The translations under genes were made by a program, and so were the position numbers. The notes under the pieces were generated by a model. That model searched no databases. It saw nothing but the letters and a program-made list of their open reading frames with translations, and was not told where the DNA came from. Shown in pieces: positions 17,639-25,934 of a stretch of DNA of 64,000 bases. This stretch comes from Verrucomicrobiaceae bacterium (lineage in GTDB: Bacteria > Verrucomicrobiota > Verrucomicrobiia > Verrucomicrobiales > Verrucomicrobiaceae). How positions within the stretch are numbered: the first letter of the stretch is position 1; the number at the start of each line of letters is the position of its first letter. The DNA lies in contig JAIXYN010000099.1 in NCBI GenBank assembly GCA_027490195.1, forward strand, positions 1 through 64,000, read 5' to 3'.

Positions 17639-20188
17639 ATGCAGTCCAAGTCACGTACTCCGCCAGACATTCGCGATCACGAGACCCTGCGTATCATCGG
17701 GCACGGGGCGTTTGGGGAGGTATGGCTGGCGCGCAGCGTCACCGGGGTGCTGCGGGCGGTGAAGGTGGTGTGGCGGGAGGACTACGACCGGCCGGACTCC
17801 TTTGAGCGCGAGTTTGAAGCGATCAAGATGTTCGAACCGATCTCACGCCGCCATGAGGCGCTGGTGCCGATCCTGCAGGTGGGGCGCAACGACCTGGAGG
17901 GCTTCTATTACTACGTGATGGAGCTGGCGGATGATCTGGAGACTGGGCGAGACATCAAGGCGGACACCTACAAGCCGCACACGCTGGGCTTGCAGATGAA
18001 GCGGGACAAATTCGTTTCAGCGGAACTGTGCGTCAAGCTGGGCGTTACCATCGCGGAGGGGCTGGACTACCTGCACCGCAATCAACTGATTCATCGCGAC
18101 GTCAAGCCGTCGAACCTCATCTTCATCGACGGCATCTGCCGGCTGGCGGACATTGGCTTGGTGGCCTTGCTGGGGCAGCGCAGCTTTGTGGGCACGGAGG
18201 GCTTTGTGGCACCCGAAGGGCCGGGCACGGCAGCCTCTGACATTTTCTCTCTGGGCATGGTGCTGTATGAGGCGAGCACCGGAAAGGACCGCCTGGATTT
18301 TCCCGATTTGCCATCCTGCACGGAGACGGGGGCCAACATGGAGGTCTGGCGCAGGCTGCAGGATGTGGTGTGCACCGCTTGTGCGCCGAAAGCCAAGGGG
18401 CGTTTTGTCAATGCACGCGAAATGGCGCTGGCTCTGCGCGGCGAGCCTTTGCCTTCCTCGCGCCGTCTGATGTGGACGTGGATCGCCGTCGGCTCTGTGG
18501 CGCTCCTGCTGGCGGTGGGCTTTGGCATGTGGCTGGCGCAAAACCGCCGGACGCAAACCCTGATGGCAATGAATAACTCGGTGCCGAGGCTGAAGATCGT
18601 GACGACACCTCCGGGCGCGGTGGTGTTTGCCGGAGAAGATCAGCTCGGCGTGACGCCGCTGGAACTCAATCCCGCTGAAGGTGTGCCGGTGATTTATCAA
18701 CTGCGCCTGTCGGGCTACAAGCAGATCGAGATCGATCACATCGCGCTGGATGAAAAGCCGGCGGTCTTTGACCTGAGAATGGAGCCGTCCAAGCTGCCGC
18801 AAAAAGGCGAGCGCTGGGTGAACAACCTGGGCATGGTGTTCAAGCCCGGAGCAGGCGGGCACATCAGTGCAGAGCCGGTGGAGATGAAATTCTTCAAGCG
18901 TTTTCTGGAGGCCACGGGCCGATCCTTTGAGGGCAAAGTGGTGCGGTATCAGCGCGGCAAGGACCAGGAGTCGGCCTACCTCGTCGTCGTTCCTGATGGC
19001 GATGCCGAAGCCTTCCGCTACTGGCTGACGGACCGCGACCGCAGCGAGGCCTTTCTAAGCCAGGAACACCGCTATGAGGTGGAGCCGTTTTACTTCGTGG
19101 AAAGCGGGCTGGCTGCCGCCGATGACATGCCGGAGGGCCGAGATGCGGACAAAGGAGAGCTGAGTGAGGAGAAGAACTGGCGTGCGTTTCATCTGCGCGT
19201 GGAGCGGCAGACCTACGGCAGCGTGGTGGTGCACAGCCAGCCGGAGAAAGTGCGGGTGTTTCAGCACGATCAGTTTCTGGGCGAGACACCGCTGGAACTG
19301 CCCCGCGTGCGCACCGGCCCCGTGGAGTTTGAACTGCGCGAGGAGGGCTTTGCCGATGTGGTGCTGGAAGGCGAAGTGCGGGAAGGGGAGCAGGCGGAGC
19401 TGTTTGCCGACATGCAGACGCGCAAGGCCGTTACCTTTGGCCGCCAATGGAAGGCGAACAGTCTCGGGATGAATCTGGTGCCGCTGGGTGACGTGATGTT
19501 CTCCGCGTGGGAAACCCGCCATCGCGATTATTTGGAATTTTGCAAAGCTACGCAGGCCCGGCGTCCGGCAAAGCTGGATGGTGCCAACAAAGGCGGTGGG
19601 ACCGCGCCTGTAGCTGGGGTGGACCGTACTGAGGCGCGGGCCTTCTGCGCCTGGCTGACGGAGCGCGAGCGCAATGCCGGGCTGATCGGCGCGAAGGATT
19701 CATACCGCCTGCCCACAGATGAAGAATGGAGCCGTGCGGTGGGCCTGCCGCTGGAGCGCGGCACGACACCCGAGGAGCGCAATGGCCGCATCCGTGGCAT
19801 CTATCCCTGGGGCTTTGAATGGCCGCCGCCCGAGGACGTGGACAACCTTGCTGACATGAGCGGCGCGCGCAAAGCCAGCCTCGAAAGCGCGATTCCCGGC
19901 TACAACGACAAATTTCCGTTCCTTGCTCCCGTGACCGCATTGCCGCCGAACGACCGTGGCATTTCAGGACTGGCGGGCAATGTGTCCGAATGGGTGGAGA
20001 CGGACTACACGCCGGTCATTCCAGCCAAGCCAGGTGAACCCGCGAAACCCGTCCTGGGCACCACACGCGGCGGCAACTGGCGCTCCGCCTCCCAGGATGA
20101 ACTCCTGGCCTCAGCACGCATGCCCGTGCCGCCGGAAACGCGGCGGAACACCATCGGCTTTCGCGTGGTGCTGGCGCGTGGGAAGTGA
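17639..20188 (+). CDS. Membrane-bound Ser/Thr kinase with two PEGA and two FGE-like domains
   Basis: Hanks-type kinase of 849 residues. Kinase domain at about 15-270: glycine loop GHGAFGEVW, Lys42 (AVK), HRD at 152-154 followed by VKPSN. The metal-binding DFG is replaced by D171-I-G, but its Asp is kept. After one membrane helix (about 280-298) the outside part holds a PEGA domain (TTPPGAVVFAGEDQLGVTPL), a degenerate FGE-sulfatase-like domain, a second PEGA domain and a complete-looking FGE-sulfatase domain with SYRLPTDEEW, GNVSEW and RGGNWRS. The PEGA-FGE unit therefore seems duplicated. FGE domains tied to kinases in this phylum are thought to be ligand-binding rather than formylglycine-generating. 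It stands alone, with repeat-containing non-coding DNA downstream. Confidence 0.9.
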   Translation: MQSKSRTPPDIRDHETLRIIGHGAFGEVWLARSVTGVLRAVKVVWREDYDRPDSFEREFEAIKMFEPISRRHEALVPILQVGRNDLEGFYYYVMELADDLETGRDIKADTYKPHTLGLQMKRDKFVSAELCVKLGVTIAEGLDYLHRNQLIHRDVKPSNLIFIDGICRLADIGLVALLGQRSFVGTEGFVAPEGPGTAASDIFSLGMVLYEASTGKDRLDFPDLPSCTETGANMEVWRRLQDVVCTACAPKAKGRFVNAREMALALRGEPLPSSRRLMWTWIAVGSVALLLAVGFGMWLAQNRRTQTLMAMNNSVPRLKIVTTPPGAVVFAGEDQLGVTPLELNPAEGVPVIYQLRLSGYKQIEIDHIALDEKPAVFDLRMEPSKLPQKGERWVNNLGMVFKPGAGGHISAEPVEMKFFKRFLEATGRSFEGKVVRYQRGKDQESAYLVVVPDGDAEAFRYWLTDRDRSEAFLSQEHRYEVEPFYFVESGLAAADDMPEGRDADKGELSEEKNWRAFHLRVERQTYGSVVVHSQPEKVRVFQHDQFLGETPLELPRVRTGPVEFELREEGFADVVLEGEVREGEQAELFADMQTRKAVTFGRQWKANSLGMNLVPLGDVMFSAWETRHRDYLEFCKATQARRPAKLDGANKGGGTAPVAGVDRTEARAFCAWLTERERNAGLIGAKDSYRLPTDEEWSRAVGLPLERGTTPEERNGRIRGIYPWGFEWPPPEDVDNLADMSGARKASLESAIPGYNDKFPFLAPVTALPPNDRGISGLAGNVSEWVETDYTPVIPAKPGEPAKPVLGTTRGGNWRSASQDELLASARMPVPPETRRNTIGFRVVLARGK

Positions 20189-20348
20189 GGGTGCGCGGCA
20201 CTCCAGAAGCTTTTGACTCTTTTGATCTCGCGGGAAGATTTCATCCAAGAACCACTCCGATGTTTACCTTCAACCGGGACATGTCGTACGGCTGCCTCGC
20301 GGGGATTCTCATCCCGGCAGTCTGTATTAATCTGGAAGGAGTGGTTGG

Positions 20349-20432
20349 TTGGAAAACCTGCCGTTGTTGGTGATACTCATCGCTGTGTTCCTGCTGGCGA
20401 TTTGGCTGAACCGTTCAGCAAAGCCGAAATAA
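20349..20432 (+). CDS. Possible 27-residue membrane microprotein (TTG start)
   Basis: A TTG at 20349 lies 8 bases after a strong Shine-Dalgarno sequence, GGAAGGA (20334-20340). The frame encodes a short acidic start, about 17 consecutive hydrophobic residues (LPLLVILIAVFLLAIWL), then a basic tail NRSAKPK and stop. This is the usual shape of single-helix bacterial microproteins. It lies 160 bp after the kinase stop. Expression is not shown by the sequence, and the frame can be extended upstream without a start codon. Moderate evidence only. Confidence 0.45.
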   Translation: MENLPLLVILIAVFLLAIWLNRSAKPK

Positions 20433-20475
20433 GCAAAGAGTATTCGACTGTTCCCGAATCGCATGGCGCTCCGGT

Positions 20476-20619
20476 CGTAGGTTGGGTGTGTTTGGCGTCG
20501 AGAGTGATTCATCTTCCACCGCCGCCTTCGCCAAACCGCCCGACTCTGGGAGCGTTCGCAGGCCGGTGTGATTGCCGTACGCTGATGGACGGGCGGGCTG
20601 TCGCCACACCCATCCTACG
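20476..20619. repeat. Imperfect inverted-repeat element, 144 bp
   Basis: The 15-base arms at 20476-20490 (CGTAGGTTGGGTGTG) and 20605-20619 are inverted copies matching at 14 of 15 positions. The 114 bp between them are non-coding and GC-rich. The size and terminal arms suggest a miniature or REP-like dispersed element; no target-site duplication is obvious. Confidence 0.6.
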
Positions 20620-20771
20620 ATCATGCATGCCTCGTGCCGAGTTTGATCTCAAGGCACGCGCCACCGAGCCTGTCGCATCCCGCACTCAGAACAAAACTCT
20701 CCCTTCGTCTCGCTTCGCGCACAAATTGCTCCTAGAAGTTCCCGCAGCAGTCGTTATTCTTTAACCCCATC

Positions 20772-22112
20772 ATGCAAACCGCTCTCGAAACTCCCGTGCC
20801 GGAGAAAAAGGTCGAACAGACCGAGGCTGGAAACTACTTTGTCTCCAACTATCCGCCCTTTTCTTTCTGGAAGCCTGATCAGGTTTCGATCGTGCAGGAT
20901 GTGCTGCAGCAGCCCGCCCCGGCGAACATTCCGCTGGGCGTTTATTTTCACATCCCGTTCTGCCGCAAGCGCTGCCACTTCTGCTATTTCAAAGTCTATA
21001 CCGACAAGAATGCGCAGGAGGTGAAGGCCTACATCGACGCCGGGATGCGGGAGATGGAGCGCTTCACCAGCCAGCCTTACCTTAAGGGACGCAAGGCGCA
21101 CTTCGTGTACTTTGGCGGCGGCACCCCGAGCTATCTTTCCGTGCCGCAGCTCAAGGACCTGACCAACCGCATGAAGGACATGATCCCCTGGGACGAAGCC
21201 GCAGAGGTCGCCTTCGAGGCCGAACCCGGCACGCTCAATGAAGTCAAGCTCACCGGTATTCGCGACATTGGCGTCACGCGCCTGAGCCTTGGCGTGGAGA
21301 ATTTCGACGACCACATCCTCGAAACGAACGGTCGCGCGCACCGCAGCGGCGAAATTGAAAAAGCCTATCGCTTTGCCCGCACGCTCGGCTTTGAGCACAT
21401 CAACATCGACCTCATCGCGGGCATGATGAACGAGACCTGGGAGAACTGGAAGGACACCGTCAGAAAAGCCATCGCCCTGCAGCCGGATGCCGTGACCATC
21501 TACCAGATGGAGGTGCCCTACAACACTACCATGTATCAGCAGATGAAGGCCGAGGGCAAGGTCACCGCACCCGTGGCCGACTGGCAGACCAAGCGCGACT
21601 GGGTCAGCTACGCCTTCGATGAATTCCAAAAAGACGGCTACACCGTGACCAGCGCCTACACCGTGGTGAAGGACCCCCAGCGCATCAAATTCGTCTATCG
21701 CGACTCCCTCTGGGAAGGTGCCGATCTCTTGAGCTGCGGTGTGGCCTCCTTCGGTCACCTCGGTGGCGTGCATTACCAAAATCAGGCCGATGTGGGCCCC
21801 TACATGCAGGCCGTGGATGCCGGCCAGTTGCCGATCTTCCGCGCCTACCAAACCACGGCGGAAGACCGCTTCGTGCGCGAGTTCATCCTCAAGCTCAAGC
21901 TTGGCCGCAGCGAGTTTGATTACTACATCCAAAAGTTTGGCGAAGACCCGCGCAAGCACTTCGGCCCGCAGCTCGACTACCTGGCCAAGGAAGGCTTTGC
22001 CACGCTGGATGAGAAGGGCGTCACGCTCTCGCGCGATGGCCTGCTGCAGGTGGACCGCCTGCTGCACGATTTCTTCCTGCCGCAGCATCGCCAGTACGCC
22101 CGCTACACCTGA
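20772..22112 (+). CDS. Radical SAM coproporphyrinogen III oxidase-like protein (HemN/HemW family)
   Basis: Radical SAM enzyme of 446 residues. The 4Fe-4S cluster motif C64-x3-C68-x2-C71 (in HIPFCRKRCHFCYF) is followed by FGGGTPS (SAM binding) and the EAEPGTL and GVTRLSLGVENFDD motifs of the HemN/HemW group. The residue after the third Cys is Tyr, where HemW often has Asp. A HemN-type C-terminal region ends the protein. Members are oxygen-independent coproporphyrinogen oxidases or haem chaperones; which one this is cannot be decided. A possible UbiC-fold gene begins 34 bp downstream and is probably co-transcribed. Confidence 0.85.
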   Translation: MQTALETPVPEKKVEQTEAGNYFVSNYPPFSFWKPDQVSIVQDVLQQPAPANIPLGVYFHIPFCRKRCHFCYFKVYTDKNAQEVKAYIDAGMREMERFTSQPYLKGRKAHFVYFGGGTPSYLSVPQLKDLTNRMKDMIPWDEAAEVAFEAEPGTLNEVKLTGIRDIGVTRLSLGVENFDDHILETNGRAHRSGEIEKAYRFARTLGFEHINIDLIAGMMNETWENWKDTVRKAIALQPDAVTIYQMEVPYNTTMYQQMKAEGKVTAPVADWQTKRDWVSYAFDEFQKDGYTVTSAYTVVKDPQRIKFVYRDSLWEGADLLSCGVASFGHLGGVHYQNQADVGPYMQAVDAGQLPIFRAYQTTAEDRFVREFILKLKLGRSEFDYYIQKFGEDPRKHFGPQLDYLAKEGFATLDEKGVTLSRDGLLQVDRLLHDFFLPQHRQYARYT

Positions 22113-22146
22113 AGCCCTCCGACGCAACCGAACGACAACGACGGCG

Positions 22147-22698
22147 ATGAACGAGGCACCCCGGCAGGACGAGGACATCCTGGCACCCCTGATCTTCTTT
22201 TACGGCATCGGCAGCACACGCCCGCGCGTGACCTTTGTGGATGCCCAGGAACTTGCCGAGCAAGAGCGCTTCCTCCTGGTGCACGACAAGGACATGACCC
22301 CGCACCTGCGGGATTTTCACGCCAGCGAGATCGACCTCGACGTGGCCGCCCGCGCTCGCATCGGCAACTACCTCGTGCGCGCCTCCGTGCTGCATCGGCA
22401 CACGGACGGCATGCCCATCGAGTTTGGTGCCATCGGCATCCACCTCGACCTCCTGCCCGAAGAGGCGCAAAAGCTCGTCCTCGAAGGCCTCGTGCCCTTT
22501 GGCGCTATCCTGGAGCGCTACCAAGTCCCTCACTCCAGCCACCCGCGTGGCTACTTCCGCATCTCCGTGGACCAGCGCCTCGCCGATCTCCTCGGCGCAA
22601 CGAGCGGGCAGATTCTTTTTGGGCGCTGCAATGAGCTAAGACATGGCAGCGGCAGGGTGCTCGCGGATGTGGTCGAGGTGCTGCCGCGGATGGGGTAG
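22147..22698 (+). CDS. Possible chorismate-lyase-fold protein
   Basis: 183 residues, no export signal. The order of motifs (LVRASVLHRHTDGMPIEFG, then PFGAILERYQVPHSS, then LFGRCNELRHGSGRVLADVVEVLP) resembles the chorismate lyase/UTRA fold: an xR-x-V-L strand, a G-x-I-L stretch and a final LxGRxxxL strand. In UbiC this fold cleaves chorismate to 4-hydroxybenzoate and pyruvate; in UTRA domains it binds small ligands. The match is by eye and remote. It starts 34 bp after the HemN-like gene, which suggests a shared role in an aromatic or tetrapyrrole pathway, but that is speculation. Confidence 0.55.
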   Translation: MNEAPRQDEDILAPLIFFYGIGSTRPRVTFVDAQELAEQERFLLVHDKDMTPHLRDFHASEIDLDVAARARIGNYLVRASVLHRHTDGMPIEFGAIGIHLDLLPEEAQKLVLEGLVPFGAILERYQVPHSSHPRGYFRISVDQRLADLLGATSGQILFGRCNELRHGSGRVLADVVEVLPRMG

Positions 22699-22740
22699 GG
22701 TGGAGAATCAAGGCGCTGCACTTCCCGCAGAAACGGATTC

Positions 22741-23568
22741 ATGAACCCGCCCTACACCCGCATTCAGTTTGCTCAAGACGGCAGGCATGTCCTGCTGGAA
22801 AGGATGTCGGACGCAGCGGTGGCTGTGTTTGATGGAGGCTGCTTGACTGGCAGTGTTTCCATTCCGCTGAAGCGTTTCGATGCATCGGCTATTTCGCCCA
22901 CAGGTGAATTTGTGGCGATGGGCACGTATGAGGGGCATTTGGCGATCTTTCGCTCTGATACCGGCGCCTGCCTTCGTGAATGCGAGGTGCCTGGTTTGCT
23001 CGATCTGTACTTCGCCACGGACAATCGCTTGCATGTGGTCGATTTAAAAGGCGTCAGCGAGCACGCCCTCCAGCCTTACGCATGCACACGTATTCTGAAA
23101 TGCACCGAGGTTTATTGCCACAAGCGTGGCGTCTTGGTGGAGGGCACTGAGACTTTGACTCTTTTTTGCGATGGGCGGAAGGTCTGTCAGATCGCAGAAT
23201 TTGAGGTCGGCATCAATGATGCGTGTCATTCTGCGGAGCACCTGCTTCTGGCCGAGGCCAGCGGTCCCATCCTGCTCATCCACACCACCAGCCTGCGGCA
23301 GACGCAGCTTCCTTCAGGAAGTCTGCCACATGCAGCGTATGCGGTACTGACTCAAGACCAGACAGTGAGGAGCCTTCATATGGATTACCGTCAGCCGACC
23401 AAGTCCTGGCTGCTCAATCGCAATCTGAACGGGGACATGCTCACCGCTCCTGTGGAGCTGCCTCTGGCTCCTCCGGTGGCTGATTGCTCCTGCGCGTGGG
23501 ATGTCTTCCTGACTGGCGGCGGCGTCATCATTCACGCAGACGGCACGGTGAAGCGCTTGCAGGAATGA
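22741..23568 (+). CDS. WD40-like beta-propeller protein, unknown role
   Basis: 275 residues of regular beta-strand-like repeats (for example AISPTGEFVAMGTYEGHLAIFRS), consistent with a cytoplasmic WD40 or YVTN-type propeller of about five blades. No signal peptide, membrane helix or catalytic motif is visible. It follows the preceding gene by 42 bp and could belong to the same transcript. Not recognised further. Confidence 0.65.
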   Translation: MNPPYTRIQFAQDGRHVLLERMSDAAVAVFDGGCLTGSVSIPLKRFDASAISPTGEFVAMGTYEGHLAIFRSDTGACLRECEVPGLLDLYFATDNRLHVVDLKGVSEHALQPYACTRILKCTEVYCHKRGVLVEGTETLTLFCDGRKVCQIAEFEVGINDACHSAEHLLLAEASGPILLIHTTSLRQTQLPSGSLPHAAYAVLTQDQTVRSLHMDYRQPTKSWLLNRNLNGDMLTAPVELPLAPPVADCSCAWDVFLTGGGVIIHADGTVKRLQE

Positions 23569-23626
23569 CAGGGGGGCGTTTGAGCCGCTGACGATCTTTG
23601 AAATCTGGCTTTCAGGGCTTGAGAAG

Positions 23627-23896
23627 ATGGAGGTGAAAGATCTACAAGGCATCGCGGATGAGATTGACGCAGAACTGCACGATAAGGGCGCGGGTGACGT
23701 GATCGGCACCGGCGCAATGAGCGAGGGAGATCAGCACAACATTGCCGTACAAAATGCACCGGGGAAAAAGCCGGAGGCACTGGCATGCATACGGCGGGTC
23801 TTGCTGCGTCTGAAAGCAGACCCAGCCGATACAGAGATCATGGAGCAAGAACCTGAAGTAAAGGGTGATGACATCACCCATTCGCTGGTAGTCTAA
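23627..23896 (+). CDS. Small uncharacterised alpha/beta protein
   Basis: 89 residues with the layout helix, strand (VIGTGAMSEGDQHNIAV), helix (PEALACIRRVLLRLKADPADTEI). This resembles a widespread group of small single-domain proteins with a ferredoxin-like fold and the phrase GTG..G..D/N-I, known to me only as hypotheticals. It begins 58 bp after the propeller gene. The frame is clean and the composition normal, so it is probably real. Confidence 0.55.
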   Translation: MEVKDLQGIADEIDAELHDKGAGDVIGTGAMSEGDQHNIAVQNAPGKKPEALACIRRVLLRLKADPADTEIMEQEPEVKGDDITHSLVV

Positions 23897-24007
23897 AATG
23901 AACCCACGCGCTAGCCAATAGCGTGGGATGTGACAGGCTGGAAGGATGTTCGTACGCCGAGAGCTAGGTGAGTGTGCATAGGACGATTGGTGGAAGCGGA
24001 GTCCTGG

Positions 24008-24110
24008 GTGACCCGTAGCGGCGGAGCGGGGAGTGATTTACCCGTGTGTATGCCCCGCAATAGACCCCGGCGGCTTGGGGACAAGCCGCCCTACCTGCGC
24101 TGGGTATGCG
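24008..24110 (+). repeat. Direct repeat copy 1 with internal hairpin
   Basis: About 100 bp matched by copy 2 at 24206-24302. Both contain GCGGAGC-like lead-ins, TTACCCGTGTGTATGC or TACCCTTGTGCATGC, and then an almost identical segment with the hairpin GCGGCTT-GGGGAC-AAGCCGC followed by TACCTGCGC. Copy spacing is about 195 bp. This hairpin text resembles dispersed non-coding repeats I associate with Verrucomicrobia genomes (recollection, not search). Confidence 0.7.
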
Positions 24111-24205
24111 AGCGTCCAGCGCAAGGTAGGGAGAGCTGTCCTCAGCCCTCCGCCGAGAGCGGGAAGAACGTACGAAAGACAACGGGCGGCAGCGGAGCCC
24201 ATGGG

Positions 24206-24302
24206 GACTCGCAGCGGAGCCGGAATGACCTACCCTTGTGCATGCAACGCGCCAAACCACGGCGGCTTGGGGACAAGCCGCTCTACCTGCGCCGAGTCCT
24301 GC
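24206..24302 (+). repeat. Direct repeat copy 2 with internal hairpin
   Basis: Second copy of the repeat at 24008-24110. The hairpin arms GCGGCTT and AAGCCGC are conserved exactly, while the flanks are partly diverged, so the duplication is not very recent or the copies are members of a dispersed family. Confidence 0.7.
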
Positions 24303-24617
24303 GCCCCCTCCTTCGTTTCCGCCACGAGGGCATCTAGGGTTGGAAACGGGAAACGAGGCATTGCCTGCCCGCTTTTCCCCTGGGCGTGGAGGCTGGCGCG
24401 GCCTGCGGGCTGGAAAGGAGGCTGGAAATGGAGCGGCTGCTGCGGGCGCTCTGCATGGAGCCGCCCCTCTGACTCTCCTGTGTGTTCCACTCTTCCGCTC
24501 CTCGGCGAAAATACGTGAGCTTCGTACGGTTGGTGGTCAAACCATTTGCGATTTGAGGGTAATGGGGTTTGAGTTGACTCAACCCAATCTGCGCTCTTAC
24601 CCCGGTTATTTTTTGTC

Positions 24618-25442
24618 ATGAAACGCTCCCTGTTCATTCGCCCCACTTTGACTGCCGCTCTGTTGCTCGCTGCCAGTCTGCCTCTCACCGCTGCTCCTCA
24701 GGGCACCAAGGGGGTGGAGGAATTCGACCCGCTCTCTTTCCCGGGCAAGGTCGTGGACGACGTCATCGTCCCGGTCCCGAGTGAAGTTTTCTCCGTGCTC
24801 GACAAACTCGGCGAGCCCAACTGGAACGCCGAACTGCGCAAGCAGGACATGCCGACGACGAGCGACCGCACCAAGCTTTCCCTCCTCTTTGGCTACACCG
24901 TGGCCGAGGGTTTTGTGGCCGTGCAGGCCGAGGACAAGGAAGCCGTGAAGGACATCGGCCATGACGTCATCTCCTTGGCCAAGAGCCTCGGCCTCAGCAA
25001 ATCCGTGCTGCCACACGCCCAAGCCATTCTGGATGCGGCGGACAAGGGACAGTGGAGCGCCATCCGCAAGGAATTCGACCAGACCCAAAAGACCGTGCGC
25101 GACACGATGGAGCAGATGAAGGACATGGACCTCTCGCAGTGCGTCAGCCTCGGTGGTTGGCTGCGCGGCACGGCCTCCGTGACCTCCGTGGTGAAGAAGA
25201 GTTTCTCCGCCGACCGCGCCGAACTGCTGAACCAGCCGATGCTGGTGGAGCACTTTGTCAGCAGCATCGCCAAGATGCCCGGCAGCACCCGCGAACATGA
25301 TGTGGTGAGGTCCATCCAAAAGGGCTTGGCCTCCGTGCTCTTGCAGATGGAAGGCGCCGTGGACGGTTTCTCCAAAGATGCGGTCTCTGACATCGGCAAA
25401 ACCTGCGACAGCCTGCTGACGGAAATCCTCGCGAAAAAGTAG
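24618..25442 (+). CDS. Secreted helical protein of unknown function
   Basis: 274 residues with a clear signal peptide (KRSLFIRPTLTAALLLAASLPLTAA). The mature part is almost all helix with evenly spaced charged residues, and one Cys pair at about 175 and 265. A basic C-terminus (EILAKK) ends it. It is not recognised as a known family. It precedes another secreted protein gene and the phoH-pgpH-ybeY operon in the same direction, with a 48-bp gap to the next start. Confidence 0.75.
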   Translation: MKRSLFIRPTLTAALLLAASLPLTAAPQGTKGVEEFDPLSFPGKVVDDVIVPVPSEVFSVLDKLGEPNWNAELRKQDMPTTSDRTKLSLLFGYTVAEGFVAVQAEDKEAVKDIGHDVISLAKSLGLSKSVLPHAQAILDAADKGQWSAIRKEFDQTQKTVRDTMEQMKDMDLSQCVSLGGWLRGTASVTSVVKKSFSADRAELLNQPMLVEHFVSSIAKMPGSTREHDVVRSIQKGLASVLLQMEGAVDGFSKDAVSDIGKTCDSLLTEILAKK

Positions 25443-25490
25443 TCGGTGCCCTCCACCTTCATGATCTCCTCCATCGAAAGATACCTCCAA

Positions 25491-25934
25491 ATGAACCGCC
25501 CTTGGCCCCACTTCAAAGCTCTCGCCGCCGCCTGCCTGCTGGTGCTGGGAGCCACGTGCGTCTACGCGACCGTGGATGAGTCCCATGATTTTGCGATGGA
25601 GGCCGCCACTCCGTTTGTGGAGCAGGGCTTCATCGTGCGTGAAGACTACTGGAACGGCGAGGTGAAGAGCGGGCAGAAGCTCCAGATCACCCACCAGCTT
25701 TTCAAGGGCAATGAATACGCCTTCTGGCTCGGCACGAGTCAGGAAGGGGTCACGCTGGACATGAAGGTCTATGATGAAAAGAACCAGCCGGTTCAGATCA
25801 ATGCCAAATCAGACAAGTTCTTCATGAGCGTGCGTGTCAATCCGCCGAAGACCGGCACTTACAAGATCGTCTTCGAACTGAAATCGAAGACAGATGTCGG
25901 CGTGCTTTGGGCGCTGGCCTATGGTTACCGCTAA
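25491..25934 (+). CDS. Secreted beta-rich protein of unknown function
   Basis: 147 residues. A signal peptide (MNRPWPHFKALAAACLLVLGATCVYA) precedes about 120 residues of beta-strand-like sequence (LQITHQLFKGNEYAFWLG, GTYKIVFELKSKTDVGVLWALAYGYR). This looks like a PPC-type (peptidase pre-C) jelly-roll lacking the peptidase. The ATG at 25491 starts a proper signal sequence; in-frame ATGs at 25446 and 25461 do not. Its stop overlaps the PhoH start (TAATG), so it is coupled to that operon. Confidence 0.7.
   Translation: MNRPWPHFKALAAACLLVLGATCVYATVDESHDFAMEAATPFVEQGFIVREDYWNGEVKSGQKLQITHQLFKGNEYAFWLGTSQEGVTLDMKVYDEKNQPVQINAKSDKFFMSVRVNPPKTGTYKIVFELKSKTDVGVLWALAYGYR

Larger units (their letters stand above)
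20189..20771 (+). other. 583-bp gap with a short hydrophobic ORF and an inverted-repeat element
   Basis: No conventional gene fills this gap. It holds the 27-codon frame at 20349-20432 and a repeat element bounded by 20476-20619, each listed separately. A small GGGAT/ATCCC hairpin lies near 20302-20315 without a T run. The longest open frame (20213-20764) runs straight through the inverted repeat and shows no family features, so I do not call it a gene. Confidence 0.6.
23897..24617. other. 721-bp non-coding gap containing a long direct repeat
   Basis: Several open frames cross this stretch but none has a family signature or a good ribosome site. The clearest structure is a pair of imperfect direct repeats (24008-24110 and 24206-24302), each with a hairpin. 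The last 100 bp presumably carry the promoter for the secreted protein at 24618; no convincing -35/-10 pair was found. Confidence 0.6.

Noticed and set aside
20213..20764. 183-codon frame spanning the gap after the kinase
   Set aside because: It runs through an inverted-repeat element, overlaps the better-supported 27-codon frame, and shows low-complexity composition.
20754..22178. 474-codon frame antisense to the radical SAM gene
   Set aside because: Rich in His, Val and Gly in the manner of antisense frames; the sense strand has the cluster motif and a full-length family match.
24033..24518. 161-codon and other frames in the 23897-24617 gap
   Set aside because: They traverse both repeat copies and a hairpin and have no ribosome site or family feature; non-coding is more likely.
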